This document shows, piece after piece, positions 51,053 to 59,974 of a DNA stretch of 64,000 nt (position 1 is the first letter of the stretch; each line of letters starts with the position of its first letter). Origin of the DNA: Variovorax jilinensis (GTDB lineage Bacteria; Pseudomonadota; Gammaproteobacteria; Burkholderiales; Burkholderiaceae_C); assembly GCF_030316885.1 (NCBI RefSeq), contig NZ_JASZYQ010000005.1, forward strand, positions 62,001 through 126,000. The letters are read 5' to 3'. The translations under genes and the position numbers were made by a program. The notes beneath the pieces were generated by a model. It ran no database searches. It worked only from the letters and a program-made list of their open reading frames with translations, and was not told where the DNA came from.

Positions 51053-51757
51053 ATGTCGGGAAAAAAAGTTGCAGTGGTCGTGGGCGGCGGAAGCGGAATG
51101 GGTGCCGCAGCCGCCCGCAGGCTGTCGGGGAACGGTTTCGAGGTGGCCGTGCTGTCGTCCTCGGGCAAGGGCGAGGCGCTGGGCAAGGAACTGGGCGGCA
51201 TCGGCGTCACCGGTTCCAACCAGTCGAACGAGGACCTTGCGCACCTGATCGAGCTGACCATGGCGCGCTGGGGCCGCATCGACGTGCTCGTGAACGGCGC
51301 CGGCCACGGTCCCAAGTCACCCTTGCTGGAACTGACCGACGCGCAGTGGATCGCGGGCATGGACATCTACCTGATGAACGTGGTTCGCGCGGCAAGGCTG
51401 GTCACGCCGGTGATGGAGCGGCAGAAGGGCGGCGCGATCATCAACATCTCGTCGGCCTGGGCCGTGGAGCCCAGCGCGATGTTCCCGGTCTCGGGCGTGT
51501 TCCGCGCCGGGCTCGCCGCATTCACCAAGCTCTACGCCGATCAGTACGCCGCCAGCAACGTGCGCATGAACAACGTGCTGCCCGGCTGGATCGACAGCCT
51601 GCCCGCGAAGGAAGAGCGCCGCCAGAGCGTGCCGATGCAGCGCTACGGCACCAGCGAGGAGGTCGCCGCGACCATCGCCTTTCTTGCCTCGGACGACGGT
51701 GCGTACATCACGGGGCAGAACATTCGGGTCGATGGCGGCCTGATGCGCTCCCTCTAG
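51053..51757 (+). CDS. SDR-family protein lacking the catalytic Tyr/Lys
   Basis: A 234-aa SDR fold protein. The cofactor loop GGGSGMG (about 11-17) and NGAGHG (81-86) are present, as is Ser in NISSAW (131-136), but the YxxxK pair is replaced: the aligned stretch reads PVSGVFRAGL, with Ser147 for Tyr and Arg151 for Lys. C-terminal GQNIRVDGGLMRSL is typical. It may bind NAD(P)H without classical chemistry, or use altered catalysis. Start at 51053 follows a gaaggaaag ribosome site. Confidence 0.88.
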   Translation: MSGKKVAVVVGGGSGMGAAAARRLSGNGFEVAVLSSSGKGEALGKELGGIGVTGSNQSNEDLAHLIELTMARWGRIDVLVNGAGHGPKSPLLELTDAQWIAGMDIYLMNVVRAARLVTPVMERQKGGAIINISSAWAVEPSAMFPVSGVFRAGLAAFTKLYADQYAASNVRMNNVLPGWIDSLPAKEERRQSVPMQRYGTSEEVAATIAFLASDDGAYITGQNIRVDGGLMRSL

Positions 51758-51761
51758 CGCC

Positions 51762-52652
51762 TCAGGACGCGTGCTCTTGCAGGAACGCGATGACGCGCTG
51801 CTGCGCGGCCGCGGCGTCGGCGTTCGTGTACAGCGCCAGGTGGGTGCCTTCCTCGAGCTTGAGCAGTGCGGCGCCGGGAATCGTTTCGGCGGCGAAGTAG
51901 CTCTGCCCGGGTGGAAGGTCGGTGTCGACCGTGCCCTGGACGATCAGCGTGGGCGCGGCGATCTGTTCGAGCTCGAGCGACTCGATACGGCCGAACTGCG
52001 CGAGATCGTTGTCGAAGCCGCCACGCCGGTCCTTGCCTTGCTCGGCGGTCGGGCCGAGGTCGAGAACGAACTGGCGCTTCGTGTCGTCGGCGAACACCGC
52101 AGCGACCTGCGCCGCCAGCTGTTCCTTGCTCAGGTCTCCTTCGCTGCTGAGGGCGCCGGCGATGTACTGCTTCGGCTGATGCGCAGCAAGCACGCGCATG
52201 AGCCAGCGGCCCGCCGATGTCGTGAACATCAGGCGCTCGGCGGCCGATGTGTGGGTGTCGCGATAGGCCTGGCTGACCGCGGCGAAGGCGACCAGCGACA
52301 TGACCTTGCCCGGATGCCTCACGGCCAGCCGGTAGCCTGCGGGTCCGCCACCGGACCAGGTGTAGACCGCGGCCCTGGCGATGCCGAGCTCGTCGAGCAG
52401 CGCGGCCAGCAGGTCGGCCTGCTGGTCGATCGTGAGCCGGTCGTCGAGCGGGGTGCGCAGGTAGCCGGGGCGCGAGACGAGGATCGCCTTGAACTGCGTC
52501 TTCGGCAGGAAGCGAGCCATGAGCTCGGCGGCGTCGATGCCGCCGGGACTGCCATGGATCACGAGCACCGGAATGCCTTCGCCGACGACGGCGTACTCGA
52601 TCGGGCCCCGTGGCGTCCGGGCGATGGTGGTGGTCGATTCGATGCTGCTCAT
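51762..52652 (-). CDS. Alpha/beta hydrolase
   Basis: A 296-aa alpha/beta-fold hydrolase. The oxyanion region is VLVIHGSPGGIDAAEL, the nucleophile elbow AVYTWSGGGPAGY with Ser100 (the usual first Gly is Thr), a likely acid Asp in VQGTVDTDLPPG and His in EEGTHLALYTN. Cytosolic; substrate unknown, possibly an ester or lactone. It is convergent with the SDR-like gene (4-bp gap) and 93 bp from the AraC gene, which is on the same strand further on. Confidence 0.85.
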   Translation of the reverse strand: MSSIESTTTIARTPRGPIEYAVVGEGIPVLVIHGSPGGIDAAELMARFLPKTQFKAILVSRPGYLRTPLDDRLTIDQQADLLAALLDELGIARAAVYTWSGGGPAGYRLAVRHPGKVMSLVAFAAVSQAYRDTHTSAAERLMFTTSAGRWLMRVLAAHQPKQYIAGALSSEGDLSKEQLAAQVAAVFADDTKRQFVLDLGPTAEQGKDRRGGFDNDLAQFGRIESLELEQIAAPTLIVQGTVDTDLPPGQSYFAAETIPGAALLKLEEGTHLALYTNADAAAAQQRVIAFLQEHAS

Positions 52653-52745
52653 GTGGGAACCCAGTGGCAGTTGTGAGCGGTCGAGATCAATGCGCGCGTC
52701 CAGGTACGAAGGCGAAGGGCCGCATGAGAGCCTCGCTTTGCCATC

Positions 52746-53756
52746 CTACTCAAATCCGCGCCTTCTGTAGGCTCCCGGCGAACTCCCGGTCCATCCCTTG
52801 AACGCGCGTTGGAAGGCCGGGCCGTCGGCGAATCCGAGCTCGTCGGCCAGCGCCTGCAGCGGCACCGTGCTGGTGTTGAGGCGGACGATCGCGAGGTCGC
52901 GTCGCAGTTCGTCCTTGAGCGCCTGGAACGACGTGCCCTCCACCGCGAGCCGGCGCTGCAGCGTGGAGCTGGCCATGTGCAGCGCCTCGGCGGTGGCCGG
53001 CAGGTCGGCCCAGGCTGGCTGGGTGCGCTGCAGGTAGTCGCGCACGCCGGCGCTGACGAGATCGTCGCCGCGGCGCGGCACGATCACCTGCGCCTGCACG
53101 TCGGCCAGAAAGGCGCGCAGTGCCTCTTCGTTGCGGCGCACCGGACTCTGCAGGCGGTAGGCGTCGAAGTAGACGCCCGAGCGGGGCTGGCCGAAGCGCA
53201 GCGGACCCGGAAAGACCTTGCCGTAGTCGCCCGCGTAGCTCGGCATGTCGATCGAGAAGTCGAAGCGCGCGGCCGGCAGCTGCCCGCCTGCGAACCATGC
53301 CAGCAGGCGCCAGAAGACACGCAGCAGCAGTTCATGGAGGAAGGGGCGCGTCGCAGCGTCCGCGTCGATCATGCGCAGGGTCAGCCCGGCCAGCGAGTCC
53401 TCGCGCACCAGCACCAGCTCGACGTCGTCCTGCAGCAGCCGGAAGGCATGGGCGCAGCGTCGGATCGCCACCTCGAGCGTCTGCGCACTGACGGCCGAGC
53501 GCGCCACCAGCGCGAGGCTGCCGCGCTTGACCCGGCGCGAGAGAAATCCGAGGCATTCGTCGTCGAGCCGGTCCACGGTCAGGCGGAACAGCGCCACGTA
53601 CTGGTCGGCCGTCACGCGGGCGCCGGCCTGGTGCAGCAGCTCGGGCGCGATGCCCGCTTCGGCCAGCAGCGGCTCGCGCGCATGGCCACGGCCCTCGACG
53701 CCGGACACCATGCCGCGCACGAAGGCGATCGGAACCGTGACGGGAGGGCGCAGCAT
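52746..53756 (-). CDS. AraC-family regulator with arabinose-binding-like N-terminus
   Basis: A 336-aa regulator. The N-terminal domain (about 15-215) resembles the Arabinose_bd family seen in regulators of lipid or aromatic degradation; C-terminal AraC double helix-turn-helix includes QALKDELRRDLAIVRLNTSTVPLQALADELGFADGPAFQRAFKGWTGSSPGAYRR, with the conserved SPGxYR. Divergent from the acyl-CoA operon at 53896, which is its most likely target (139 bp between). Start at 53756; upstream in-frame starts lack support. Confidence 0.9.
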   Translation of the reverse strand: MLRPPVTVPIAFVRGMVSGVEGRGHAREPLLAEAGIAPELLHQAGARVTADQYVALFRLTVDRLDDECLGFLSRRVKRGSLALVARSAVSAQTLEVAIRRCAHAFRLLQDDVELVLVREDSLAGLTLRMIDADAATRPFLHELLLRVFWRLLAWFAGGQLPAARFDFSIDMPSYAGDYGKVFPGPLRFGQPRSGVYFDAYRLQSPVRRNEEALRAFLADVQAQVIVPRRGDDLVSAGVRDYLQRTQPAWADLPATAEALHMASSTLQRRLAVEGTSFQALKDELRRDLAIVRLNTSTVPLQALADELGFADGPAFQRAFKGWTGSSPGAYRRRGFE

Positions 53757-53895
53757 CGCAGGCGGTGGACGTGGTGAGGTGTTTTGCCATCGGATCGAAG
53801 CGAAGCGCCATCGCGCCGGGGGCCGGCGATTTTTACCATGGGCCTCACAACGAAGAGGCCGCGGAATTCCCTCGGTCCGGATGGAGACAAGCACC

Positions 53896-55455
53896 ATGTA
53901 CCTGACCCAGGCCCTGCACCGCGCGGTGCAGCAGCATCCACATCGCATCGCGTCGCGTTGCGGTGACCGCAGCCAGAGCTTCGAGGCCTTCGCGCGTCGG
54001 GTCGCGCGGCTCGCAGGCGCCCTGCAGGCGCTCGGCATGCAGACCGGCGACCGGGTCGCGATGCTTTCGCTGAATTCCGATCGCTACCTCGAATACCAGA
54101 TGGCCGTGCCGTGGGGCGGCGGCGTGCTGAATCCCTGCAACATCCGCTGGTCGGCGGCCGAGATCGTCTACTCTCTGAACGACTCGGGCTCCACCGTGCT
54201 GCTGGTCGACGAGACCTTCCGCCCGCTGGTCGCGCAGTTCCGCGACCAGGCCCGCACGCTGCGCGAAGTGATCTACTGCGGCGACGGCGCTGTGCCCGAG
54301 GGCATGCACGGCTACGAGGCGCTGATCGCCAGTGCCACCCCGGCGGAGGACGTTCGCCGCCGCGACGACGACCTGGCGGGCATCTTCTACACCGGCGGCA
54401 CCACTGGCTTTCCCAAGGGCGTGATGCTGAGCCACGGCAACCTGTGCAGCAGCGGGCTGGCGATCCGGGCCGAGGGCTTCGCGAGCCAGGGCGGGGTCTA
54501 CCTGCACGCGGCGCCGATGTTCCACCTGGCCGACATGGGCGTCGCGATGCCGCACTGGTTCGAGGGCAACACCCACACCATCCTGCCGGCCTTCAATCCC
54601 GAAGCCGTGCTCGACGCCATCGAGCGCGACCGCGTGAGCCACGTGCTGCTGGTGCCGACGATGATCCAGATGGTGGTCGACCATCCGGCAATGCAGAAGC
54701 CGCGCGACCTCGGCAGCCTCACGCACATCTTCTACGGTGCATCGCCGTTGTCCGAGGCGGTGCTCGAACGGGCACTCGCGGCCTTTCCGGGCGTGGCCTT
54801 CGCGCAGGCCTACGGCATGACCGAGCTGTCGCCGGTGGCCACCGTGCTGCCGCCGGCGTACCACACGGCCGAGGGACGCAAGCTCGGCAAGCTGCGCTCG
54901 GCGGGCCGGGCCACCTTCTGCACCGAGGTCCGGATCGTCGACGAGCAGGGCGTCGAGGTGCCGCGCGGCACGGTTGGCGAGGTCATCGTGCGCGGTCCCA
55001 ACGTGATGCAGGGCTACTGGAACCAGCCCGAGCAGACCGCGGCCGCGCTGCGCGACGGCTGGATGCACACCGGCGACGGCGCCCGGATGGACGATGACGG
55101 CTTCATCTACGTGGTCGACCGCATCAAGGACATGGTGATCACAGGCGGCGAGAACGTCTACTCGGTCGAGGTCGAGAATGCGCTGGCCCAGCATGCCGCG
55201 GTGGCCGCCTGCGCGGTGATCGGCATCCCGAGCGACGAGTGGGGCGAGACGGTGCACGCGGTGGTGGTGTGCAAGGCCGGCGTCGAGATCGCGCAGTCCG
55301 AGCTGATCGAGCATTGCAAGACGCTGATCGCGGGCTACAAGGCCCCGCGCAGCATCGAGTTCCGCACCGCGCTGCCGCTGTCGGGCGCCGGCAAGGTGCT
55401 CAAGACCGAACTGCGCAAGCCCTTCTGGGAGGGCCGGCAACGGCACGTGGCATGA
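53896..55455 (+). CDS. Acyl-CoA synthetase (AMP-binding), first copy
   Basis: A 519-aa adenylate-forming ligase activating a carboxylic acid to its CoA thioester with ATP. Motif P-loop-like FYTGGTTGFPKGVMLSHGN (about 160-178), YGMTEL and DGWMHTGDGARMDDDG; the catalytic Lys is in LSGAGKVLKTELRK near the end. Fatty-acid or aromatic-acid specificity is unresolved. The start at 53896 (MYLTQ) has a ggagaca site; an in-frame ATG at 53881 does not. Head of the eight-gene operon, ATGA overlap to the next ligase. Confidence 0.92.
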   Translation: MYLTQALHRAVQQHPHRIASRCGDRSQSFEAFARRVARLAGALQALGMQTGDRVAMLSLNSDRYLEYQMAVPWGGGVLNPCNIRWSAAEIVYSLNDSGSTVLLVDETFRPLVAQFRDQARTLREVIYCGDGAVPEGMHGYEALIASATPAEDVRRRDDDLAGIFYTGGTTGFPKGVMLSHGNLCSSGLAIRAEGFASQGGVYLHAAPMFHLADMGVAMPHWFEGNTHTILPAFNPEAVLDAIERDRVSHVLLVPTMIQMVVDHPAMQKPRDLGSLTHIFYGASPLSEAVLERALAAFPGVAFAQAYGMTELSPVATVLPPAYHTAEGRKLGKLRSAGRATFCTEVRIVDEQGVEVPRGTVGEVIVRGPNVMQGYWNQPEQTAAALRDGWMHTGDGARMDDDGFIYVVDRIKDMVITGGENVYSVEVENALAQHAAVAACAVIGIPSDEWGETVHAVVVCKAGVEIAQSELIEHCKTLIAGYKAPRSIEFRTALPLSGAGKVLKTELRKPFWEGRQRHVA

Positions 55456-57014
55456 GCGCGGCGATCACCATGCCCCACCGTGCGCTGGGCCAGATGCGGG
55501 TCGGCCAGCTGCTGACCAATGCCGCGCTGCGCCACGCGACGAAGGAAGCCTTCCATTGCGTGCCGACGGGCCGCCGCTACACCTTCGCCGAATCGAACGC
55601 GCGCTGCAATCGCCTGGCCAATGGCCTCATGTCGCTGGGCCTTGCCAAGGGCCAGCGCGTGGCCTTCCTCAGCACCAACCGCGCCGAGGTGGCCGAGATC
55701 TATTTCGCGCTCGCCAAGTCGGGGCTGGTGGGCATTCCGCTCAACTACCGCCTGGCGCCGGTCGAGATGATCGCGCTGATGCAGGACATCGGCGCCGACG
55801 CGCTGCTGTTCGAGCGCAAGTTCGCGGCGGTGGCCGAGCGGGTGCGTGCCGAGCTGCCCGCGGTGCGCGCGTTGGTGGGCTTCGGCGACGGCGATGCGGC
55901 GGCGGCGCTCGGCTACGAGACGCTGCTCGCAGGCGCCGATGCGGCCGAGCCCGCGGTAGAGATCGACGAGCACGACGCCTACTACTACAACCTCACCTCG
56001 GGCACCACCGGCCTGCCCAAGTGCTACGCGATCAGCCAGTACAACAACAGCACCCTCGCGAGCTTTTTCCAGGCCTTCGACATGACGCACGCCGACGTCG
56101 TGCTGACCCTGTTCCCGATGTTCGGTCGCGTGGGCTTCGCCTGGCTGGCGGGGGCCGTGATCCACGGCGTGCGCAACGTCATCACCAACTTCGATCCGGC
56201 CCAGACCCTGGCGCTGATCGCGAGCGAGCGCGTGACCATCACGAACCTGGTGCCGACCATGGGCGCGATGCTGCTCGCGCAGCCCACGCTGGCCGACACC
56301 GACCTCGGCTCGCTGCGCGCGATCGTGTTCGCGGGCTCGCTGCTGCCGCCCGCGGTGCGCGATGGCGTGGCGGAGCGGATCTGCCCGCGGCTCTACGAGT
56401 ATTACGGCATGCAGGAGACCGGCGCGCTGGTGGTCAGCAACCCCGAGGACCGCGCCCACCGGCCCGGCTCGGTCGGCCGCGCGATCCTGTTCGCCGAGGT
56501 GCGCGTGGTCGACCCCGACGGCCGCGACCTGCCGCCCGGCGAGACCGGCGCCGTCATCGGCCGTTCGCCGGGCACCGTGAGCTCCTACTTCAACAACCCG
56601 GCGAAGACCGCCGAGACCTTCCGCGACGGCTGGCTGCATACGGGCGACCTGGGCAGCCTCGACGAGGAAGGCTACCTGTCGATCAACGGCCGGCTGAAGG
56701 ACGTGATCGTGACCGGCGGCCAGAACGTGCATGCGGGCGAGGTCGAGGCCGCGATCCTCGGCTGCCCCGGCGTGGCCGACTGCGCCGTGATCGGCCTGCG
56801 CGATTCGCTGTGGGGCGAGGCCGTGACGGCCGTGATCGTGGGCGCCGAAGGTGCGACGGTCGATGCCGAAGCCGTCACGCGCTGGTGCCGCCAGAGCCTC
56901 GCGGGCTTCAAGACGCCCAAGAAGGTGCTGGTGCAGCCCGAGCCGCTGCCGCGCACCGCGACCGGCAAGGTGCAGAAGTTCCTGCTGGTGGAACGCTACG
57001 AGGTGAAGGAATGA
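55452..57014 (+). CDS. Acyl-CoA synthetase (AMP-binding), second copy
   Basis: A 520-aa adenylate-forming ligase, sharing fold but not high similarity with the upstream ligase. Motifs: TSGTTGLPKCYAISQYNN (about 178-195, Cys where Gly is usual after Lys), YYGMQETG, DGWLHTGDLG and PRTATGKVQKFLL with the catalytic Lys. Two ligases in one operon may activate two chain-length forms or enantiomers of one substrate. Overlaps both neighbours by four bases (ATGA). Confidence 0.92.
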   Translation: MSAAITMPHRALGQMRVGQLLTNAALRHATKEAFHCVPTGRRYTFAESNARCNRLANGLMSLGLAKGQRVAFLSTNRAEVAEIYFALAKSGLVGIPLNYRLAPVEMIALMQDIGADALLFERKFAAVAERVRAELPAVRALVGFGDGDAAAALGYETLLAGADAAEPAVEIDEHDAYYYNLTSGTTGLPKCYAISQYNNSTLASFFQAFDMTHADVVLTLFPMFGRVGFAWLAGAVIHGVRNVITNFDPAQTLALIASERVTITNLVPTMGAMLLAQPTLADTDLGSLRAIVFAGSLLPPAVRDGVAERICPRLYEYYGMQETGALVVSNPEDRAHRPGSVGRAILFAEVRVVDPDGRDLPPGETGAVIGRSPGTVSSYFNNPAKTAETFRDGWLHTGDLGSLDEEGYLSINGRLKDVIVTGGQNVHAGEVEAAILGCPGVADCAVIGLRDSLWGEAVTAVIVGAEGATVDAEAVTRWCRQSLAGFKTPKKVLVQPEPLPRTATGKVQKFLLVERYEVKE

Positions 57015-57829
57015 GGTCGAACGAAGCCCCCATCCTCTGGCGGGTCGAGAACCGTGTCGGGCACCTGGTCTTCAACCGGCCCGAGGCGGCCAATGCGCTC
57101 AACAGCGCCTCCGGTCCCCTGCTCGCCGATGCGATCGCGCAGGCGCAGCGCCTGGCCGAGCGCGGCGAGATCGGCGCCGTGCTGATGTCGGCACGCGGGC
57201 GGCAGTTCTGTGCCGGCGGCGACATCGAGGAATTCGTCGAGCGGCGCGCCGATCTCGATCGCCTGGTCGGCGAGATGCTCGACCTCATGCATCCCGCGAT
57301 CCATGCGCTCGCGACCTTGCCGTTGCCGGTGGTGAGCGCGCTGCAGGGCCCGATCGGCGGCGCCGGCATTGCGGTCGCGCTGAGCGCCGACATCGTGCTG
57401 GCCTCGACCGCGATGAAGCTGCGCGGCGGCTATTCGGCGATCGGCCTGAGCCCCGACCTCGGCGCCTCGTTCCAGCTGGTGCGGCGCGCCGGTCCGGCCC
57501 GGGCCAAGAACATCCTCATGACCAACCGGCCGCTCGCGGCCGAGCAATGCCTGGCCTGGGGCCTGGTCGACGAGCTGTACGCGCCCGAGGCGCTGGCGAG
57601 CGCGGCCCTTGCGCTCGCCGAAGGCCTGGCGCAGGGTGCGACCGGCTCGCTGGCCGGCATCAAGCGCCTGTGCGACGGCGCGTACGGCGGCGACCTGAAG
57701 GCCCACCTGGCGCTCGAGCGCGAGGCCTTGCTGCGCGCGGCCCGCTCGGACGACGGCCGCGAGGGCGTCAGCGCCTTCATCGACAAGCGGGCGCCGCGCT
57801 TCGGGCGCGCGTCCGCCAACACCACCTGA
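57011..57829 (+). CDS. Crotonase-fold protein, PaaG-like (probable enoyl-CoA isomerase)
   Basis: A 272-aa crotonase. Oxyanion-hole Gly residues are in GRQFCAGGDI and QGPIGGAGIAVAL. The catalytic region reads RGGYSAIGLSPDLGAS: one hydratase Glu is replaced and an Asp occurs as in PaaG-type isomerases, so Delta3-Delta2 isomerisation or epoxide opening is more likely than hydration. Hydration in this operon can be done by the MaoC pair. ATGA overlap with the upstream ligase; thiolase starts 25 bp after. Confidence 0.82.
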   Translation: MRSNEAPILWRVENRVGHLVFNRPEAANALNSASGPLLADAIAQAQRLAERGEIGAVLMSARGRQFCAGGDIEEFVERRADLDRLVGEMLDLMHPAIHALATLPLPVVSALQGPIGGAGIAVALSADIVLASTAMKLRGGYSAIGLSPDLGASFQLVRRAGPARAKNILMTNRPLAAEQCLAWGLVDELYAPEALASAALALAEGLAQGATGSLAGIKRLCDGAYGGDLKAHLALEREALLRAARSDDGREGVSAFIDKRAPRFGRASANTT

Positions 57830-57854
57830 AACACAGAACCGAAGGAAAGAACAC

Positions 57855-59039
57855 ATGACACATCAAGTCTTCGTCACCGGGGTCGGCATGATCCCCTTCG
57901 CCAAGCCCGGCAACCATGCGCCGTACTACGAGATGGCGGCCACCGCCACGCGCGCCGCGCTCGAGGACGCCGGCATCGGCTACGAGCAGGTGCAGCAGGC
58001 CTACGTCGGCTACGTCTATGGCGACTCCACGGCCGGCCAGCGCGCGCTCTACGAGGTCGGCATGACCGGCATCCCGATCGTCAACGTCAACAACAACTGC
58101 TCCACCGGCTCGACCGCGCTGTTCCTCGCGCGCCAGGCGGTGGCCAGCGGCGCGGCCGACTGCGTGCTCGCGCTGGGCTTCGAGCAGATGAGCCCGGGCG
58201 CGCTCGGCGCGGTCTTCAAGGACCGGCCCAGCCCCTTCGAGCGCTTCGATGCCTCGACCGACGCGCTCGTGGGCCACGGCGAGATCCCGCTCGCGCTGCG
58301 CTACTTCGGAGGCGCGGGCCTCGCGCACATGAACGAGTTCGGCACCTCGATGTCGACCTTCGCGAAGATCCGCGCCAAGGCCAGCCGGCACGCGGCCAAC
58401 AACCCGCTGGCGCTGTTCCGCACGCCGGTCACCGAGGAAGAGGTGATGAACACGCCGGTGATGTGGCCCGGCGTGATGACCCGGCTGATGGCGTGTCCGC
58501 CGACCTGCGGCGCCGCAGCGGCCATCGTCTGCTCCGAGGCCTTCGCCGAGCGCCATGGCCTCGACCGCAGCGTGCGCATCGCGGCCCAGGCGATGACGAC
58601 CGACGGCCCCGCGACCTTCGAGGCCGGCGACATGCGCGAGGTGGTGGGCTTCAGCATGGCGCGCGCGGCCGCGCAGCAGGTCTATGCGGCCGCGGGCGTC
58701 GGCCCCGAGGACATCGACGTGGTCGAGCTGCACGACTGCTTCGCCCACAACGAGCTGATCAGCTACGAGGCGCTCGGCCTGTGCCCGGTCGGCGGTGCCG
58801 AGAAGTTCGTCGTCGACGGCGACAACACCTACGGCGGCAAGGTCGTGACCAATCCTTCGGGCGGCCTGCTGTCGAAGGGCCATCCGCTCGGCGCCACCGG
58901 ACTCGCGCAATGCACCGAGCTGGTCCAGCAGCTGCGCGGCACGGCCGACAGGCGCCAGGTCGAGGGCGCGCGGCTGGCGCTGCAGCACAACCTGGGCCTG
59001 GGCGGCGCCTGCGTCGTCACGCTCTACGAGCGCGTCTGA
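57855..59039 (+). CDS. SCP-x-type thiolase
   Basis: A 394-aa thiolase without the sterol-carrier domain. Catalytic Cys82 lies in NVNNNCSTGS, a His in VELHDCFAHNE and the second in LSKGHPLGATG; the final Cys in LGLGGACVVTLYE. The SCP-x group cleaves branched or side-chain 3-ketoacyl-CoAs, such as those from sterol side chains, though straight chains are possible. Starts after a gaaggaaag ribosome site, 25 bp downstream of the crotonase. Confidence 0.9.
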   Translation: MTHQVFVTGVGMIPFAKPGNHAPYYEMAATATRAALEDAGIGYEQVQQAYVGYVYGDSTAGQRALYEVGMTGIPIVNVNNNCSTGSTALFLARQAVASGAADCVLALGFEQMSPGALGAVFKDRPSPFERFDASTDALVGHGEIPLALRYFGGAGLAHMNEFGTSMSTFAKIRAKASRHAANNPLALFRTPVTEEEVMNTPVMWPGVMTRLMACPPTCGAAAAIVCSEAFAERHGLDRSVRIAAQAMTTDGPATFEAGDMREVVGFSMARAAAQQVYAAAGVGPEDIDVVELHDCFAHNELISYEALGLCPVGGAEKFVVDGDNTYGGKVVTNPSGGLLSKGHPLGATGLAQCTELVQQLRGTADRRQVEGARLALQHNLGLGGACVVTLYERV

Positions 59040-59052
59040 GGAGCATCACGAC

Positions 59053-59493
59053 ATGATCGACAAGAAATGGATCGGCCACGAGCTCCCGGCCTCGGTGCTG
59101 CCGATCGAGCGCAGCCGGCTGCAGTTCTTCGCCAAGGCGATCGGCGAGACCGACCCGGTCTACACCGACGCCGCCGCCGCACGCGACGCCGGCTACCCGG
59201 ACCTGCCGGCGCCGCCGACCTTCCTGTTCGCGGCCGAGCTCGATTCGGGCGCTGCCTTCCGCCTCATCGAGGAACTGAAGATCCCGATCGCCCGGCTGCT
59301 GCACGGCGAGCAGAGCTTCAGCTACCACGCGCCGGCCTGCGTCGGCGACACGGTCACGGTGCGCAGCCAGGTGACCGACATCTACGACAAGAAGAACGGC
59401 GCGCTCGAGTTCGTGGTCAAGACCTCGCGCGCCACCAACCAGCGCGACGAGCTCGTGGCCGAGATGCGCAGCGTTCTCGTGTGCAGAAACTGA
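59053..59493 (+). CDS. MaoC-like dehydratase, FAS1-type N-terminal subunit
   Basis: A 146-aa hot-dog-fold protein of the FAS1-like dehydratase group: MIDKKWIGHELPASVLPIERSRLQFFAKAIGETDPVYTDAAAARDAGYPDLPAPPTFLFAAE. It lacks the catalytic Asp-x-x-x-His pair, so on its own it is probably inactive and pairs with the MaoC at 59508 to form an enoyl-CoA hydratase. Fourteen bp after the thiolase stop. Confidence 0.85.
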   Translation: MIDKKWIGHELPASVLPIERSRLQFFAKAIGETDPVYTDAAAARDAGYPDLPAPPTFLFAAELDSGAAFRLIEELKIPIARLLHGEQSFSYHAPACVGDTVTVRSQVTDIYDKKNGALEFVVKTSRATNQRDELVAEMRSVLVCRN

Positions 59494-59507
59494 AAGGCGC
59501 CCCACCC

Positions 59508-59927
59508 ATGAGCACACCCACCTTCGACACCGTCCAGGTCGGCGACGAACTGCCCGCGCTGCAGCTCGCGCCGGTCGACCGCACCACGCTGGCCCTGTTC
59601 GCGGGCGCCTCGGGCGACCACAACGCGATTCACATCGACACCGACGTCGCGCGCCGCTCGGGCATGCCCGACGTCTTCGCGCAGGGCATGCTCGGCATGG
59701 CCTGGGTCGGCCGTGTCGTCACGCGCTGGGCCCCGCAGAGCCGGCTGCGCCGCTTCGACGCCCGCTTCCAGGGCATCACGCACCTGGGCAACGCCATGCG
59801 CTGCAGCGGCCGCGTGGTCGAGAAGCTCGAGGTCGGCGGCGAGCGCTGCGTGCGCATCGAGCTGCACAGCAGCAACCAATACGGCCAGATCAAGATCGCG
59901 GGCGAGGCGCTGGTGGCGCTGCCCTGA
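59508..59927 (+). CDS. MaoC-like dehydratase, catalytic subunit
   Basis: A 139-aa hot-dog-fold protein with the R-hydratase motif SGDHNAIHID (Asp-His ... His) near residues 35-44 and the FAQGMLGMAWVGRVV helix. It should hydrate a 2-enoyl-CoA to a 3-hydroxyacyl-CoA, with the upstream MaoC-like subunit as partner, as in actinobacterial heteromeric MaoC enzymes. Fourteen bp from the upstream gene and 47 bp before the SDR. Confidence 0.87.
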   Translation: MSTPTFDTVQVGDELPALQLAPVDRTTLALFAGASGDHNAIHIDTDVARRSGMPDVFAQGMLGMAWVGRVVTRWAPQSRLRRFDARFQGITHLGNAMRCSGRVVEKLEVGGERCVRIELHSSNQYGQIKIAGEALVALP

Positions 59928-59974
59928 CCTTGCCGCATCTCACGACTTCATTCATTCAATCGAGGACAGACTTC

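Noticed and set aside
51762..52652. Alpha/beta hydrolase as member of the acyl-CoA operon
   Set aside because: It is on the opposite strand, beyond the AraC regulator, and has no operon link; proximity alone is not support.
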